Part shown: in pieces, positions 7,703-13,157 of the stretch
Layout: each line of letters begins with the position of its first letter
Numbering within the stretch: position 1 is the first letter of the stretch
Assembly: GCA_016934645.1 (NCBI GenBank)
Contig: JAFGSL010000087.1
Coordinates: forward strand, 1-13,157
Direction of reading: 5' to 3'
DNA from: Anaerolineae bacterium
GTDB taxonomy: Bacteria; Chloroflexota; Anaerolineae; B4-G1; SLSP01
Length of the DNA: 13,157 nucleotides
Notes under the pieces: model-generated
Databases searched by the model: none
What the model was told of the DNA's origin: nothing
What the model saw: the letters and a program-made list of their open reading frames with translations, nothing else
Program-made: the position numbers and the translations under genes

Positions 7703-8089
7703 ATGCGCAAACAAATCTTCACCGAAAAAGGGGCTAAACCCGTTGGTCCATATTCACAGGCGATTGTGGCCGATGGGCCGCTGGTCTTCGTCTCCGGGCA
7801 GGGGCCGATTGACCCAAAGACCGGGATGTTTGACAAGAATGACATTGCCGCGCAGACCAGGCAGGTCTTCGAGAACATCACGGTGCTGCTGGAAGCTGCC
7901 GGAACCTCGTGGGCGAACGTGGTGCGGGTGGGTGTTTTCCTATCCGATATGAGCAACTTCGCGGCGATGAACGAAGTGTACCGCACCTACGTCACGGAGC
8001 CTTATCCGGCGCGGACGACGGTGCAGGCGCAGTTGCCTGGTGGCATTGGCGTTGAGATCGATTGCATCGCCGTAGTGCCGCAGGACTAG
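7703..8089 (+). CDS. ridA: RidA-family enamine/imine deaminase
   Basis: This 128-aa protein matches the YjgF/YER057c/UK114 family along its whole length: GPYSQAI at 15-21, VSGQGP at 30-35, NVVRVGVFLSDM at 72-83, ARTTVQAQLP at 103-112, and VEIDCIAV near the end. Arg104 and Glu119 correspond to the substrate-binding Arg and the Glu of active RidA proteins. RidA hydrolyses reactive 2-aminoacrylate and related enamines released by PLP enzymes, protecting other PLP proteins. The family acts as a trimer in the cytoplasm. The ATG at 7703 follows AGGAGA and is preferred over an in-frame start at 7619 that overlaps the upstream gene. The gene directly downstream encodes a PLP enzyme that may be a source of its substrate. 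Confidence 0.93.
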   Translation: MRKQIFTEKGAKPVGPYSQAIVADGPLVFVSGQGPIDPKTGMFDKNDIAAQTRQVFENITVLLEAAGTSWANVVRVGVFLSDMSNFAAMNEVYRTYVTEPYPARTTVQAQLPGGIGVEIDCIAVVPQD

Positions 8090-8090
8090 G

Positions 8091-8165
8091 CAAGTTTTGT
8101 CGCGAATCTACACGGATTTTCACGAGTGAAATGATTAGTGCGGATTCGTGAAGATTCGTGGTTTG
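8091..8165. repeat. Intergenic repeat with GAATC/GATTCG motifs
   Basis: The gap before the PLP-enzyme gene contains CGCGAATCTACACGGATTTT, CACGAGTGAAATGATT and then GGATTCGTGAAGATTCGTGG. The pieces are imperfect inverted and direct copies of a GATTCGTG(A/G) unit. I recognise this style as a dispersed intergenic repeat of environmental bacterial genomes, but no second full copy lies in the window. Confidence 0.45.
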
Positions 8166-8180
8166 TTTTGGGGAGGCGCA

Positions 8181-9230
8181 ATGGATATCCTAGACTTGGA
8201 AACCCCTGTTGCTATTGTTGATCTCGACAGGCTTGCGGCCAATATAAAGCGACTGCAAGTCTACCTTGATGCGCATGGCATCGCCAACCGACCACACATC
8301 AAAACGCACAAAATCCCCGAAATTGCCTGGATGCAATTGCGCGCCGGAGCGGTTGGCATCACTTGCCAGAAGATCGGCGAAGCCGAAACGATGGCGGCGG
8401 CAGGCATTCAGGACATCTTCCTTCCCTACAACATCATCGGTGCGGCCAAGCTTGGGCGTTTAGTGCGTTTGGCGCGCCGGGTGAACCTCAGCGTAACCGC
8501 CGACTCGGCATACACGGTGCGCGGTCTCTCGACGGCGGCAAAGGCAGGGGGTATCACGCTGCCCGTGCTGGTCGAGTTCGACACCGGCTTGAACCGCTGT
8601 GGTGTGCAATCACCGGTGGAGGCTGCGGAATTGGCGCTCATTATTGCCCGTTCGCATAGTCTGCGCTTCGGCGGGTTGATGACCTATCCTAGTAATGCGC
8701 GCACCGATCCGTTTGTCCGGGAGACCAAAACGCTGTTGAAAGCTGAGGGCGTGACGGTGGACTGCGTCAGCGGCGGCGGATCGCCGGAGATGTGGCAGGC
8801 GCACACGCACCCGGAAGTGACCGAGCACCGCGCCGGCACCTACGTCTATGGCGACCGGCACATGCTGGAGTCCGGCGCAATGCAGATGGGGGATATCGCC
8901 TTCGCCGTCATCACTACCGTCGTCAGCCGCCCCACTGCCGATCGTGGCATCCTTGATGGTGGTAGCAAGACCTTCTCATCGGATCTGTCGGGACTGGAGG
9001 GACATGGCCTGATCCTGGAATATCCCGAGGCGCGCTTTTACGGAATGTCGGAGGAACACGGGCACGTGGACTTCTCACCCTGCCCGCATAAACCGGAGAT
9101 CGGTGAGCGTGTGACGGTGATTCCCAATCATTGCTGCGTCGTCAGTAACCTGTTCAACCAGATCGTCGGCGTGCGCAACGGCAAGGTGGAGGTCGTCTGG
9201 CCTGTCGCTGCGCGTGGGGCGTTGTGGTAA
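8181..9230 (+). CDS. PLP-dependent D-serine dehydratase/D-threonine aldolase-like enzyme
   Basis: This 349-aa protein has the fold-type III alanine-racemase-like barrel. It opens with DLETPVAIVDLDRLAANI. RPHIKTHK gives the likely PLP-linked Lys41, and the phosphate-binding SGGGSP lies at 197-202. The C-terminal beta domain holds IPNHCC, in which His317 and Cys319 match the divalent-metal site of D-serine dehydratases and D-threonine aldolases. Members either cleave D-threonine to glycine and acetaldehyde or dehydrate D-serine or 3-hydroxyaspartate. The sequence does not decide which. The His-x-Cys form leans towards the dehydratase type. The ATG at 8181 follows GGGAGG with good spacing and is preferred to an earlier in-frame start at 8148 that lies inside the intergenic repeat. 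RidA is encoded just upstream. Confidence 0.88.
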   Translation: MDILDLETPVAIVDLDRLAANIKRLQVYLDAHGIANRPHIKTHKIPEIAWMQLRAGAVGITCQKIGEAETMAAAGIQDIFLPYNIIGAAKLGRLVRLARRVNLSVTADSAYTVRGLSTAAKAGGITLPVLVEFDTGLNRCGVQSPVEAAELALIIARSHSLRFGGLMTYPSNARTDPFVRETKTLLKAEGVTVDCVSGGGSPEMWQAHTHPEVTEHRAGTYVYGDRHMLESGAMQMGDIAFAVITTVVSRPTADRGILDGGSKTFSSDLSGLEGHGLILEYPEARFYGMSEEHGHVDFSPCPHKPEIGERVTVIPNHCCVVSNLFNQIVGVRNGKVEVVWPVAARGALW

Positions 9231-9243
9231 TCAAACAGTCCAG

Positions 9244-9374
9244 CATCACCGTCATTCTGAGCGACCGCAGGGAGTGAAGAATCTCAGCGCTCGATTTCAG
9301 ATACCTGCGTTAGTAGCGCTGAGATTCTTCGTCGTTTGCCGCTTCGCGGCGTCCTCCTCAGAATGACGGGGATG
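9244..9374. repeat. 131-bp MITE-like inverted-repeat element
   Basis: Outer arms 9244-9260 and 9358-9374 are reverse complements at 16 of 17 bases (GTCATTCTGA against TCAGAATGAC). Inner arms 9276-9291 and 9315-9330 are perfect 16-bp complements (GAAGAATCTCAGCGCT). The middle is a 23-base loop. It has no coding capacity. The size, nested inverted repeats and intergenic position fit a non-autonomous mobile repeat or an extragenic palindrome. Its RNA could form a long hairpin between the PLP-enzyme gene and the PL26-like gene and may reduce readthrough, but no T-tract follows. Confidence 0.8.
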
Positions 9375-9408
9375 AGGTTGGTGTGGGGTATGGGGAGGCT
9401 GGGTTTAC

Positions 9409-9413
9409 AAGGA
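9409..9413 (+). promoter_or_regulatory. Ribosome binding site for the PL26-like gene
   Basis: AAGGA at 9409-9413 is 5 bases before the ATG at 9419 and 8 bases before the ATG at 9422. The GTG at 9383 has no ribosome binding site and lies just past the inverted-repeat element, and the ATG at 9413 overlaps the site. The start is therefore 9419 or 9422. Confidence 0.6.
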
Positions 9414-9418
9414 TGGAT

Positions 9419-11674
9419 ATGATGAATACACTCTACTTCGAAAAAATATCGCAGTTTGATCGCAAAGGAGAACCGGTGACGGTGAGTATTCCCTTCGCCG
9501 CAGGAACGTTGCCCGATCCGCAGCGGCTCGTCATCCGCGACGGCGATGTGGCATTACCCGTGCAGCCTCGTGTGTTGGCGATGTGGCCCGACGGCAGCGT
9601 CAAGTGGCTGCTCGTTCACTTCCAGCCGGATTTGCCGGGCAACCGGGACAAGACGTTGACGTTCGACATTGATGAGACTTGTCAGGTCTCGGAAGACCTG
9701 ACAGGTCTAGTCGTGACCGAGACGCCCGCTGGTATCCACATCGACACCGGGCCGCTGGCTTTCCTTGTTCCTAACGACGGCTTCTTGCCGGTGCGCGATG
9801 TACAACTTAGCGGTGAACAGCTATGGGATGCGGCGCCTTTCAAGGGCTTCGCGCTGACTTATGACGGGCAGACCGTCGATACGATCTCCGGTCCCGTGGA
9901 ACTGGAAATCGAGGAGGCTGGTCCGCTACGCGCGGTGATCGTCATCAAAGGAAAGCACCGCACAGCCGATGGTGCGCCGTACCTCGACTTTCACGGGCGC
10001 ATCACGGCCTACGCAGGGAAACCCTACATCGAAGTCGAACACCAGTTCATCCACGCGGAAGAAGCGCCGGAATTATCGTTGGAAAGCCTGGCACTCACCT
10101 TTCAGCCAGAAGTACGCGCCGCGTCTCCACATCTCGCGCTGGGGCAGGGCTACTATCGCACTACGATTCAGGAATCGGATGACGTGCCGCTGGAGATGGC
10201 GTTGACGACGGAGACGATCCTCTACCAGGCCAACGAGCACTTCATCGACAGCTTTTATGGCGACTTCTGGGTCGATTGGTGCGACGAAACCGGCGGGGTG
10301 ATGCTCTCCATCTATCAGGCGCATCAGAACTTCCCGAAGAAGCTTCGCGTAGCAGAAGACGGCATTGTGTGCGGTCTTTATCCTGATGACGCGCCGCCTG
10401 CTCTGGTCATCCAGGGAATGGCGAAGACGCACTGCATCCAATTGCATTTCCACGCGCCGGATGCACCTCTCGCGGAAGGGAGCGTGCGCAGCTTGCAATT
10501 GCAGTTGCCTGACCGCCCGGCGTTGTCGAGGGAGTGGTTCCGCGCGAACAATCCCTGGCTCGAAACCTTCTTCCCCGAAAAACTGTCCGATCGCCTGATC
10601 ACGTTTCTCAACCGGATTCACGACGGGCGTCCCAAGGCGTTGGGGATGTTCCACTTTGGCGATGCACCCGACGCGGGTTACACTGGTCAGGGACGCGGGC
10701 AAGGGCACAGTGTATTCGTCAACAACGAATACGACCGCCCGCACGCCTGCGCCCTCTACTACGGTTTTACGGGACAGCGCCGTGTGCTGGATTCAGCCCT
10801 TGTCTCGGCACGACACTGGCTTGATGTGGATTTGTGTCACTACAACCCCGATCCACTGCTCCGCGGCGGCCTAAAAATCCACACGCGCTATCATGTCACC
10901 GGCGGGGTCACACCCTCGCACGAGTGGACGGAAGGTCTGCTCGATTACTACTTCTTCACCGGACGGCGCGAAGCACTCGACGCGGCCCGCTCGGTAGCGG
11001 AGAATGTCCTCCGGCACATGGAGCGCCCGCAGATGAAGACGCCCGGCGAGACCTCGGTGCGCGAGGGTGGGTGGGCGCTGCGCGCGCTCGTGGGGATGTG
11101 GATCGGCACGGGCGAGGATCGCTGGCGTGATGAAGCGCGCAAGCTGGTGACGATGTATCTTGATTGGTTCGACCGCTACGGCGCGCTCCTTGCACCGTAC
11201 ACCAGCCACAGTATGCCTCGTGTGACGTTCATGATCTCCCTGACAGTGAATTCCTTCGCACGCTACCTGCTTGTCGAGTCGGATGGCGAACTGGCGGAGC
11301 GGGTGAAAGCGCTGATCGTCGGCACGGTGGATGACATGCTGGCGCACTGTATGGGACCGGATGGTGTAGCCTACTACAAGGAGTTGCCATCGCTACGACG
11401 CACTGCGCCCACCTATCACCTGCTGGAAGCGTTAACGCATGCTTACCGCATCACCGGCGACGCGAAGTACCTCAAAGTCGCCACGCGACAGTTCGCGGCG
11501 GCGGGCGCGGAGACCGGCGCACGGGAGCGCTCGAAATATGCGGATGACAGCGGGGCAGTCATCGACGGCGAGGGTAGGGGCCGTCCCTTCGCGGATAAAT
11601 ACACGTCCCTGCTCCTCTACGCTGGCGCAGCAACGCCGTTGGGCTTGTTGGACTGGTACGAGTATCCATACTAA
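9419..11674 (+). CDS. PcRGLX/YetA-like protein, PL26-related exo-rhamnogalacturonan lyase candidate
   Basis: This 751-aa protein has the three-part layout of the PcRGLX/YetA family: an N-terminal RIFT-type barrel (about 1-85, with VTVSIPFAAGTLPD and AMWPDGSVKWLLVHF), a central beta-sandwich (about 100-370), and a C-terminal alpha/alpha toroid (about 375-745). Family founders are the PL26 exo-rhamnogalacturonan lyase of Penicillium and Bacillus YetA, which sits in a rhamnogalacturonan locus. PL26 enzymes release unsaturated galacturonosyl-rhamnose units from rhamnogalacturonan I. Toroid residues that may matter include GMFHFGD (409-415), HYNPDPLLRGG (474-484), RYHVTGGVTPSHEWTEGLLD (490-509) and EGGWALR (549-555). 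There is no signal peptide, so imported oligomers are the likely substrate. A 30-bp palindrome is embedded in frame at residues 87-96, between the first two domains. Family assignment is fairly firm. Substrate is inferred. Confidence 0.8.
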   Translation: MMNTLYFEKISQFDRKGEPVTVSIPFAAGTLPDPQRLVIRDGDVALPVQPRVLAMWPDGSVKWLLVHFQPDLPGNRDKTLTFDIDETCQVSEDLTGLVVTETPAGIHIDTGPLAFLVPNDGFLPVRDVQLSGEQLWDAAPFKGFALTYDGQTVDTISGPVELEIEEAGPLRAVIVIKGKHRTADGAPYLDFHGRITAYAGKPYIEVEHQFIHAEEAPELSLESLALTFQPEVRAASPHLALGQGYYRTTIQESDDVPLEMALTTETILYQANEHFIDSFYGDFWVDWCDETGGVMLSIYQAHQNFPKKLRVAEDGIVCGLYPDDAPPALVIQGMAKTHCIQLHFHAPDAPLAEGSVRSLQLQLPDRPALSREWFRANNPWLETFFPEKLSDRLITFLNRIHDGRPKALGMFHFGDAPDAGYTGQGRGQGHSVFVNNEYDRPHACALYYGFTGQRRVLDSALVSARHWLDVDLCHYNPDPLLRGGLKIHTRYHVTGGVTPSHEWTEGLLDYYFFTGRREALDAARSVAENVLRHMERPQMKTPGETSVREGGWALRALVGMWIGTGEDRWRDEARKLVTMYLDWFDRYGALLAPYTSHSMPRVTFMISLTVNSFARYLLVESDGELAERVKALIVGTVDDMLAHCMGPDGVAYYKELPSLRRTAPTYHLLEALTHAYRITGDAKYLKVATRQFAAAGAETGARERSKYADDSGAVIDGEGRGRPFADKYTSLLLYAGAATPLGLLDWYEYPY
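9677..9706. repeat. 30-bp palindromic repeat inside the PL26-like gene
   Basis: ACTTGTCAGGTCT (9677-9689) and AGACCTGACAGGT (9694-9706) are 13-bp inverted arms with one mismatch and a 4-base CGGA loop. Its length is a multiple of three and it is read as CQVSEDLTG without breaking the frame. I associate an ACCTGTCAGGTC-type palindrome with dispersed repeats in some Chloroflexota genomes (recollection, not checked). Confidence 0.8.
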
Positions 11675-11718
11675 AACGTGATGCGTGAAAGGTTAATCAC
11701 GTATCACGCATCACGTTT
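11674..11718. repeat. 15-bp-arm palindrome directly after the PL26-like stop codon
   Basis: AAACGTGATGCGTGA at 11674-11688 and TCACGCATCACGTTT at 11704-11718 are perfect complements with a 15-base loop. The loop and right flank carry more CACGTATCACG-type units, so it belongs to a repeat family. It could serve as a weak terminator or mRNA 3' end stabiliser. The only T-run (five T) comes about 13 bases later, so this is not a standard intrinsic terminator. Confidence 0.75.
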
Positions 11719-11748
11719 CACGATATTCAAATTTTTGAGGACAATATC

Positions 11749-12684
11749 ATGCAAAATCGCGTTATTATAATCACAGGCGCGAGCACCGGCATCGGCGCGG
11801 CCACGGCTAAGCTTTTCGGCCAAAAGGGATGGGCTGTCGTTCTGGCAGCGCGCTCACAGGACAAATTGGAGAAGCTGGCGGCGGACATCACCGCTGCCGG
11901 AGGCAAGGCGCTGGCGGTCCCCACCGATGTGACCGTCAAAAGCGACATCGAGAATCTTGTACAGAAAACTATCGAGCAGTTTGGCCGGATCGACGTTTTG
12001 ATCAACAATGCGGGCGTTGGTATCACCGGTACGTTGGATACGGTCGATTTGGAAAAGCTGAAATATGTCTTCGAGTTGAACGTGTTCGCGGGATTGGCCC
12101 TTTTGCAGGCCGTCGTGCCGGTGATGAAGGCGCAGCGCGATGGGGTGATCGTCAACGTGTCTTCTATCGTTGAGTCAACGCCGGTGATTTATACGGCAGG
12201 CTATGGCGCGAGCAAGGCCGCCCTCTCGTATTTCTCGCAATCGGCTGCTATCGAACTTGCTTCCTATGGTATTGATGTGATCAAAATTGTGCCGGGCAAT
12301 ACCGGAACCGAATTCGAACACAACAAGCTGCGGGCAGGTCAGTTCGTGTCGAAGGATGCAATCCTGGCGAAGACCGGTGCGTTCGCACCCGTCAAATCCG
12401 AGGCTGTGGCGCAGAGCATCTGGGACGCTGTTATGAAGCGTCGCCTGGTGACCTATGTGACGGCGCAAGACCGCCTTTTGTGCACGCTGATGCACTTGAG
12501 TCCTGTAACGAGCGTCAAACTGTCGAAAATGGCGATCCAGCGCTATATGCCTCTGGAAGGCGTCCCGGCAAAGGCTACGATTGGACAAGACCTAGCGAAA
12601 ATCGGCTCTGTCGTCGCGGCTGTTACCGCGCTGTTCGGCGTTGTAGCAGGGTGGTTGATCCGTCACCGGCGACGTGCTGCTTAA
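11749..12684 (+). CDS. Short-chain dehydrogenase/reductase with C-terminal membrane anchor
   Basis: This 311-aa protein is a classical SDR. It has the nucleotide-binding TGASTGIG at 9-16 and NNAG at 86-89. The catalytic set is Asn111, Ser138 or Ser139 (VNVSS), Tyr152 and Lys156 (YGASK). Residues AARS at 33-36 favour NADP over NAD, since a basic residue follows the second strand in place of Asp. Classical SDRs are about 250 aa. Here a tail adds a hydrophobic segment (about 284-304) followed by RHRRR, which predicts an inner-membrane anchor with a cytoplasmic positive end. The start is supported by GAGG at 11737-11740. In a pectin locus, SDRs often reduce keto-uronates such as 5-keto-4-deoxyuronate, but the membrane tail also suits lipid or quinone substrates. 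The substrate is not determined by the sequence. Confidence 0.88.
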   Translation: MQNRVIIITGASTGIGAATAKLFGQKGWAVVLAARSQDKLEKLAADITAAGGKALAVPTDVTVKSDIENLVQKTIEQFGRIDVLINNAGVGITGTLDTVDLEKLKYVFELNVFAGLALLQAVVPVMKAQRDGVIVNVSSIVESTPVIYTAGYGASKAALSYFSQSAAIELASYGIDVIKIVPGNTGTEFEHNKLRAGQFVSKDAILAKTGAFAPVKSEAVAQSIWDAVMKRRLVTYVTAQDRLLCTLMHLSPVTSVKLSKMAIQRYMPLEGVPAKATIGQDLAKIGSVVAAVTALFGVVAGWLIRHRRRAA

Positions 12685-12702
12685 TCGACCTTTTATGCAT
12701 CC

Positions 12703-12715
12703 CGTATCACGCATC
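12703..12715. repeat. Partial copy of the ATCACGCATC repeat
   Basis: CGTATCACGCATC here is identical to 11700-11712 in the palindrome after the PL26-like gene. It lies in the 60-base gap between the dehydrogenase and the PL22 gene and seems to be a truncated copy of the same repeat family. Confidence 0.6.
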
Positions 12716-12744
12716 GAAATAAAACCAGATAGTGGAGGAAAAAC

Positions 12745-13157
12745 ATGGGTAAACTGAATCTTGGTTCACGTTGGGAATCTGAGTTGACGGTGTACAAGGA
12801 CCCGATCAGCGGGGCGACGGTACGCCAGTATACGAATTACAAAGGGCACAGCAACCACTTCTACTTCACGTACCCCGTCTGGATCGACCAGGGCCGGAAA
12901 ATCGTCATTATCTCCGACCGGGAGAATCGCACCAATCTTTTCAGCGTCGATCTGAAGAGCGGCGCGCTCGCGCAACTCACCGACCTCGATCCGGCCTTGG
13001 GTGAACCCGGCGGCCTGAGCAAGAATCCCGTGCGCGAGGAAATCTATTTCACTCAGAGCGGCGTTTTGACGGCGCTCGATCTGGCGACATTGGAGACGCG
13101 CCCGCTTTATACGCGCCCGCAGGGCTACGTGGGCGGCAGCGCCAACGCGACCGCCGA
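12745..13157 (+). CDS. Oligogalacturonate lyase (PL22), 5' part only
   Basis: The first 137 residues are present and the reading frame is open at the window end. The start is the ATG preceded by GGAGG at 12734-12738. The N-terminal region has YKDPISGATVRQYTNYKGHS, HFYFT (38-42) and SDRENRTNLF (57-66), which are characteristic of oligogalacturonate lyases. These form a seven-bladed beta-propeller, and the repeated pattern of a VDLKSGALAQLTDLD-type blade end can be seen twice. PL22 enzymes cleave short, often unsaturated, galacturonates in the cytoplasm into 5-keto-4-deoxyuronate units. The catalytic His and metal ligands lie in the missing C-terminal part, so activity cannot be judged. The usual length is about 385 aa. 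No signal peptide is present, as expected. It follows the dehydrogenase by 60 bases and probably shares its transcript. Confidence 0.88.
   Translation, partial: MGKLNLGSRWESELTVYKDPISGATVRQYTNYKGHSNHFYFTYPVWIDQGRKIVIISDRENRTNLFSVDLKSGALAQLTDLDPALGEPGGLSKNPVREEIYFTQSGVLTALDLATLETRPLYTRPQGYVGGSANATA

Noticed and set aside
9276..9330. Inner inverted repeat as an intrinsic terminator
   Set aside because: The arms are perfect, but the loop is 23 bases and no T-tract follows. It is better explained as part of the larger 131-bp repeat.
1..13157. CRISPR array, tRNA or rRNA genes, or transposase genes
   Set aside because: Apart from the described small repeats, no spaced identical repeats, cloverleaf-like segments, rRNA blocks or transposase motifs were seen on either strand.

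Overview
The window is a 13.2 kb stretch of moderately GC-rich bacterial DNA in which every supported gene lies on the + strand. It reads as a carbohydrate-utilisation locus with a pectin or rhamnogalacturonan theme. The source is probably a free-living bacterium, and I lean towards Chloroflexota (Anaerolineae-like). That guess rests on the mix of cytoplasmic glycan enzymes and on several short dispersed repeat families that I associate, from memory, with such genomes. No rRNA or other taxonomic marker is present, so it stays tentative.

Layout. Positions 112-2754 and 3407-6022 encode two large paralogous proteins (880 and 871 aa) of a family I cannot name. Each appears to have an N-terminal beta domain, an alpha/alpha-toroid-like middle and a C-terminal beta-rich domain. 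Between them, 2763-3355 holds debris of an inositol 2-dehydrogenase-like gene and of sugar phosphate isomerase/epimerase genes. From 6066 come a 51-aa CxxC mini-protein, a coupled glycerophosphodiester phosphodiesterase with an extra N-terminal domain, a RidA-type deaminase and a PLP-dependent D-serine dehydratase/D-threonine aldolase-like enzyme. The last part holds a PcRGLX/YetA-like (PL26-related) protein (9419-11674), a short-chain dehydrogenase with a C-terminal membrane anchor, and the 5' part of an oligogalacturonate lyase (PL22) that runs off the window.

Working model (inference). None of the large enzymes shows a signal peptide, so they probably act in the cytoplasm on imported oligosaccharides. 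PL22 and the PL26-like protein are the anchors for pectin and rhamnogalacturonan oligomers. The paralogous pair are candidates for new lyases or hydrolases acting on the same material. RidA next to the D-amino-acid PLP enzyme makes a plausible enamine-detoxifying pair unrelated to the sugar theme. No transporter or regulator lies inside the window.

Five kinds of short repeat are scattered through the locus: a 131-bp MITE-like inverted repeat, a 30-bp palindrome inside the PL26-like gene, a 7-bp tandem repeat inside the first paralog, a 15-bp-arm palindrome after the PL26-like gene with a partial copy after the dehydrogenase gene, and an AT-richer repeat before the PLP-enzyme gene. Two of them sit in frame inside coding sequence.
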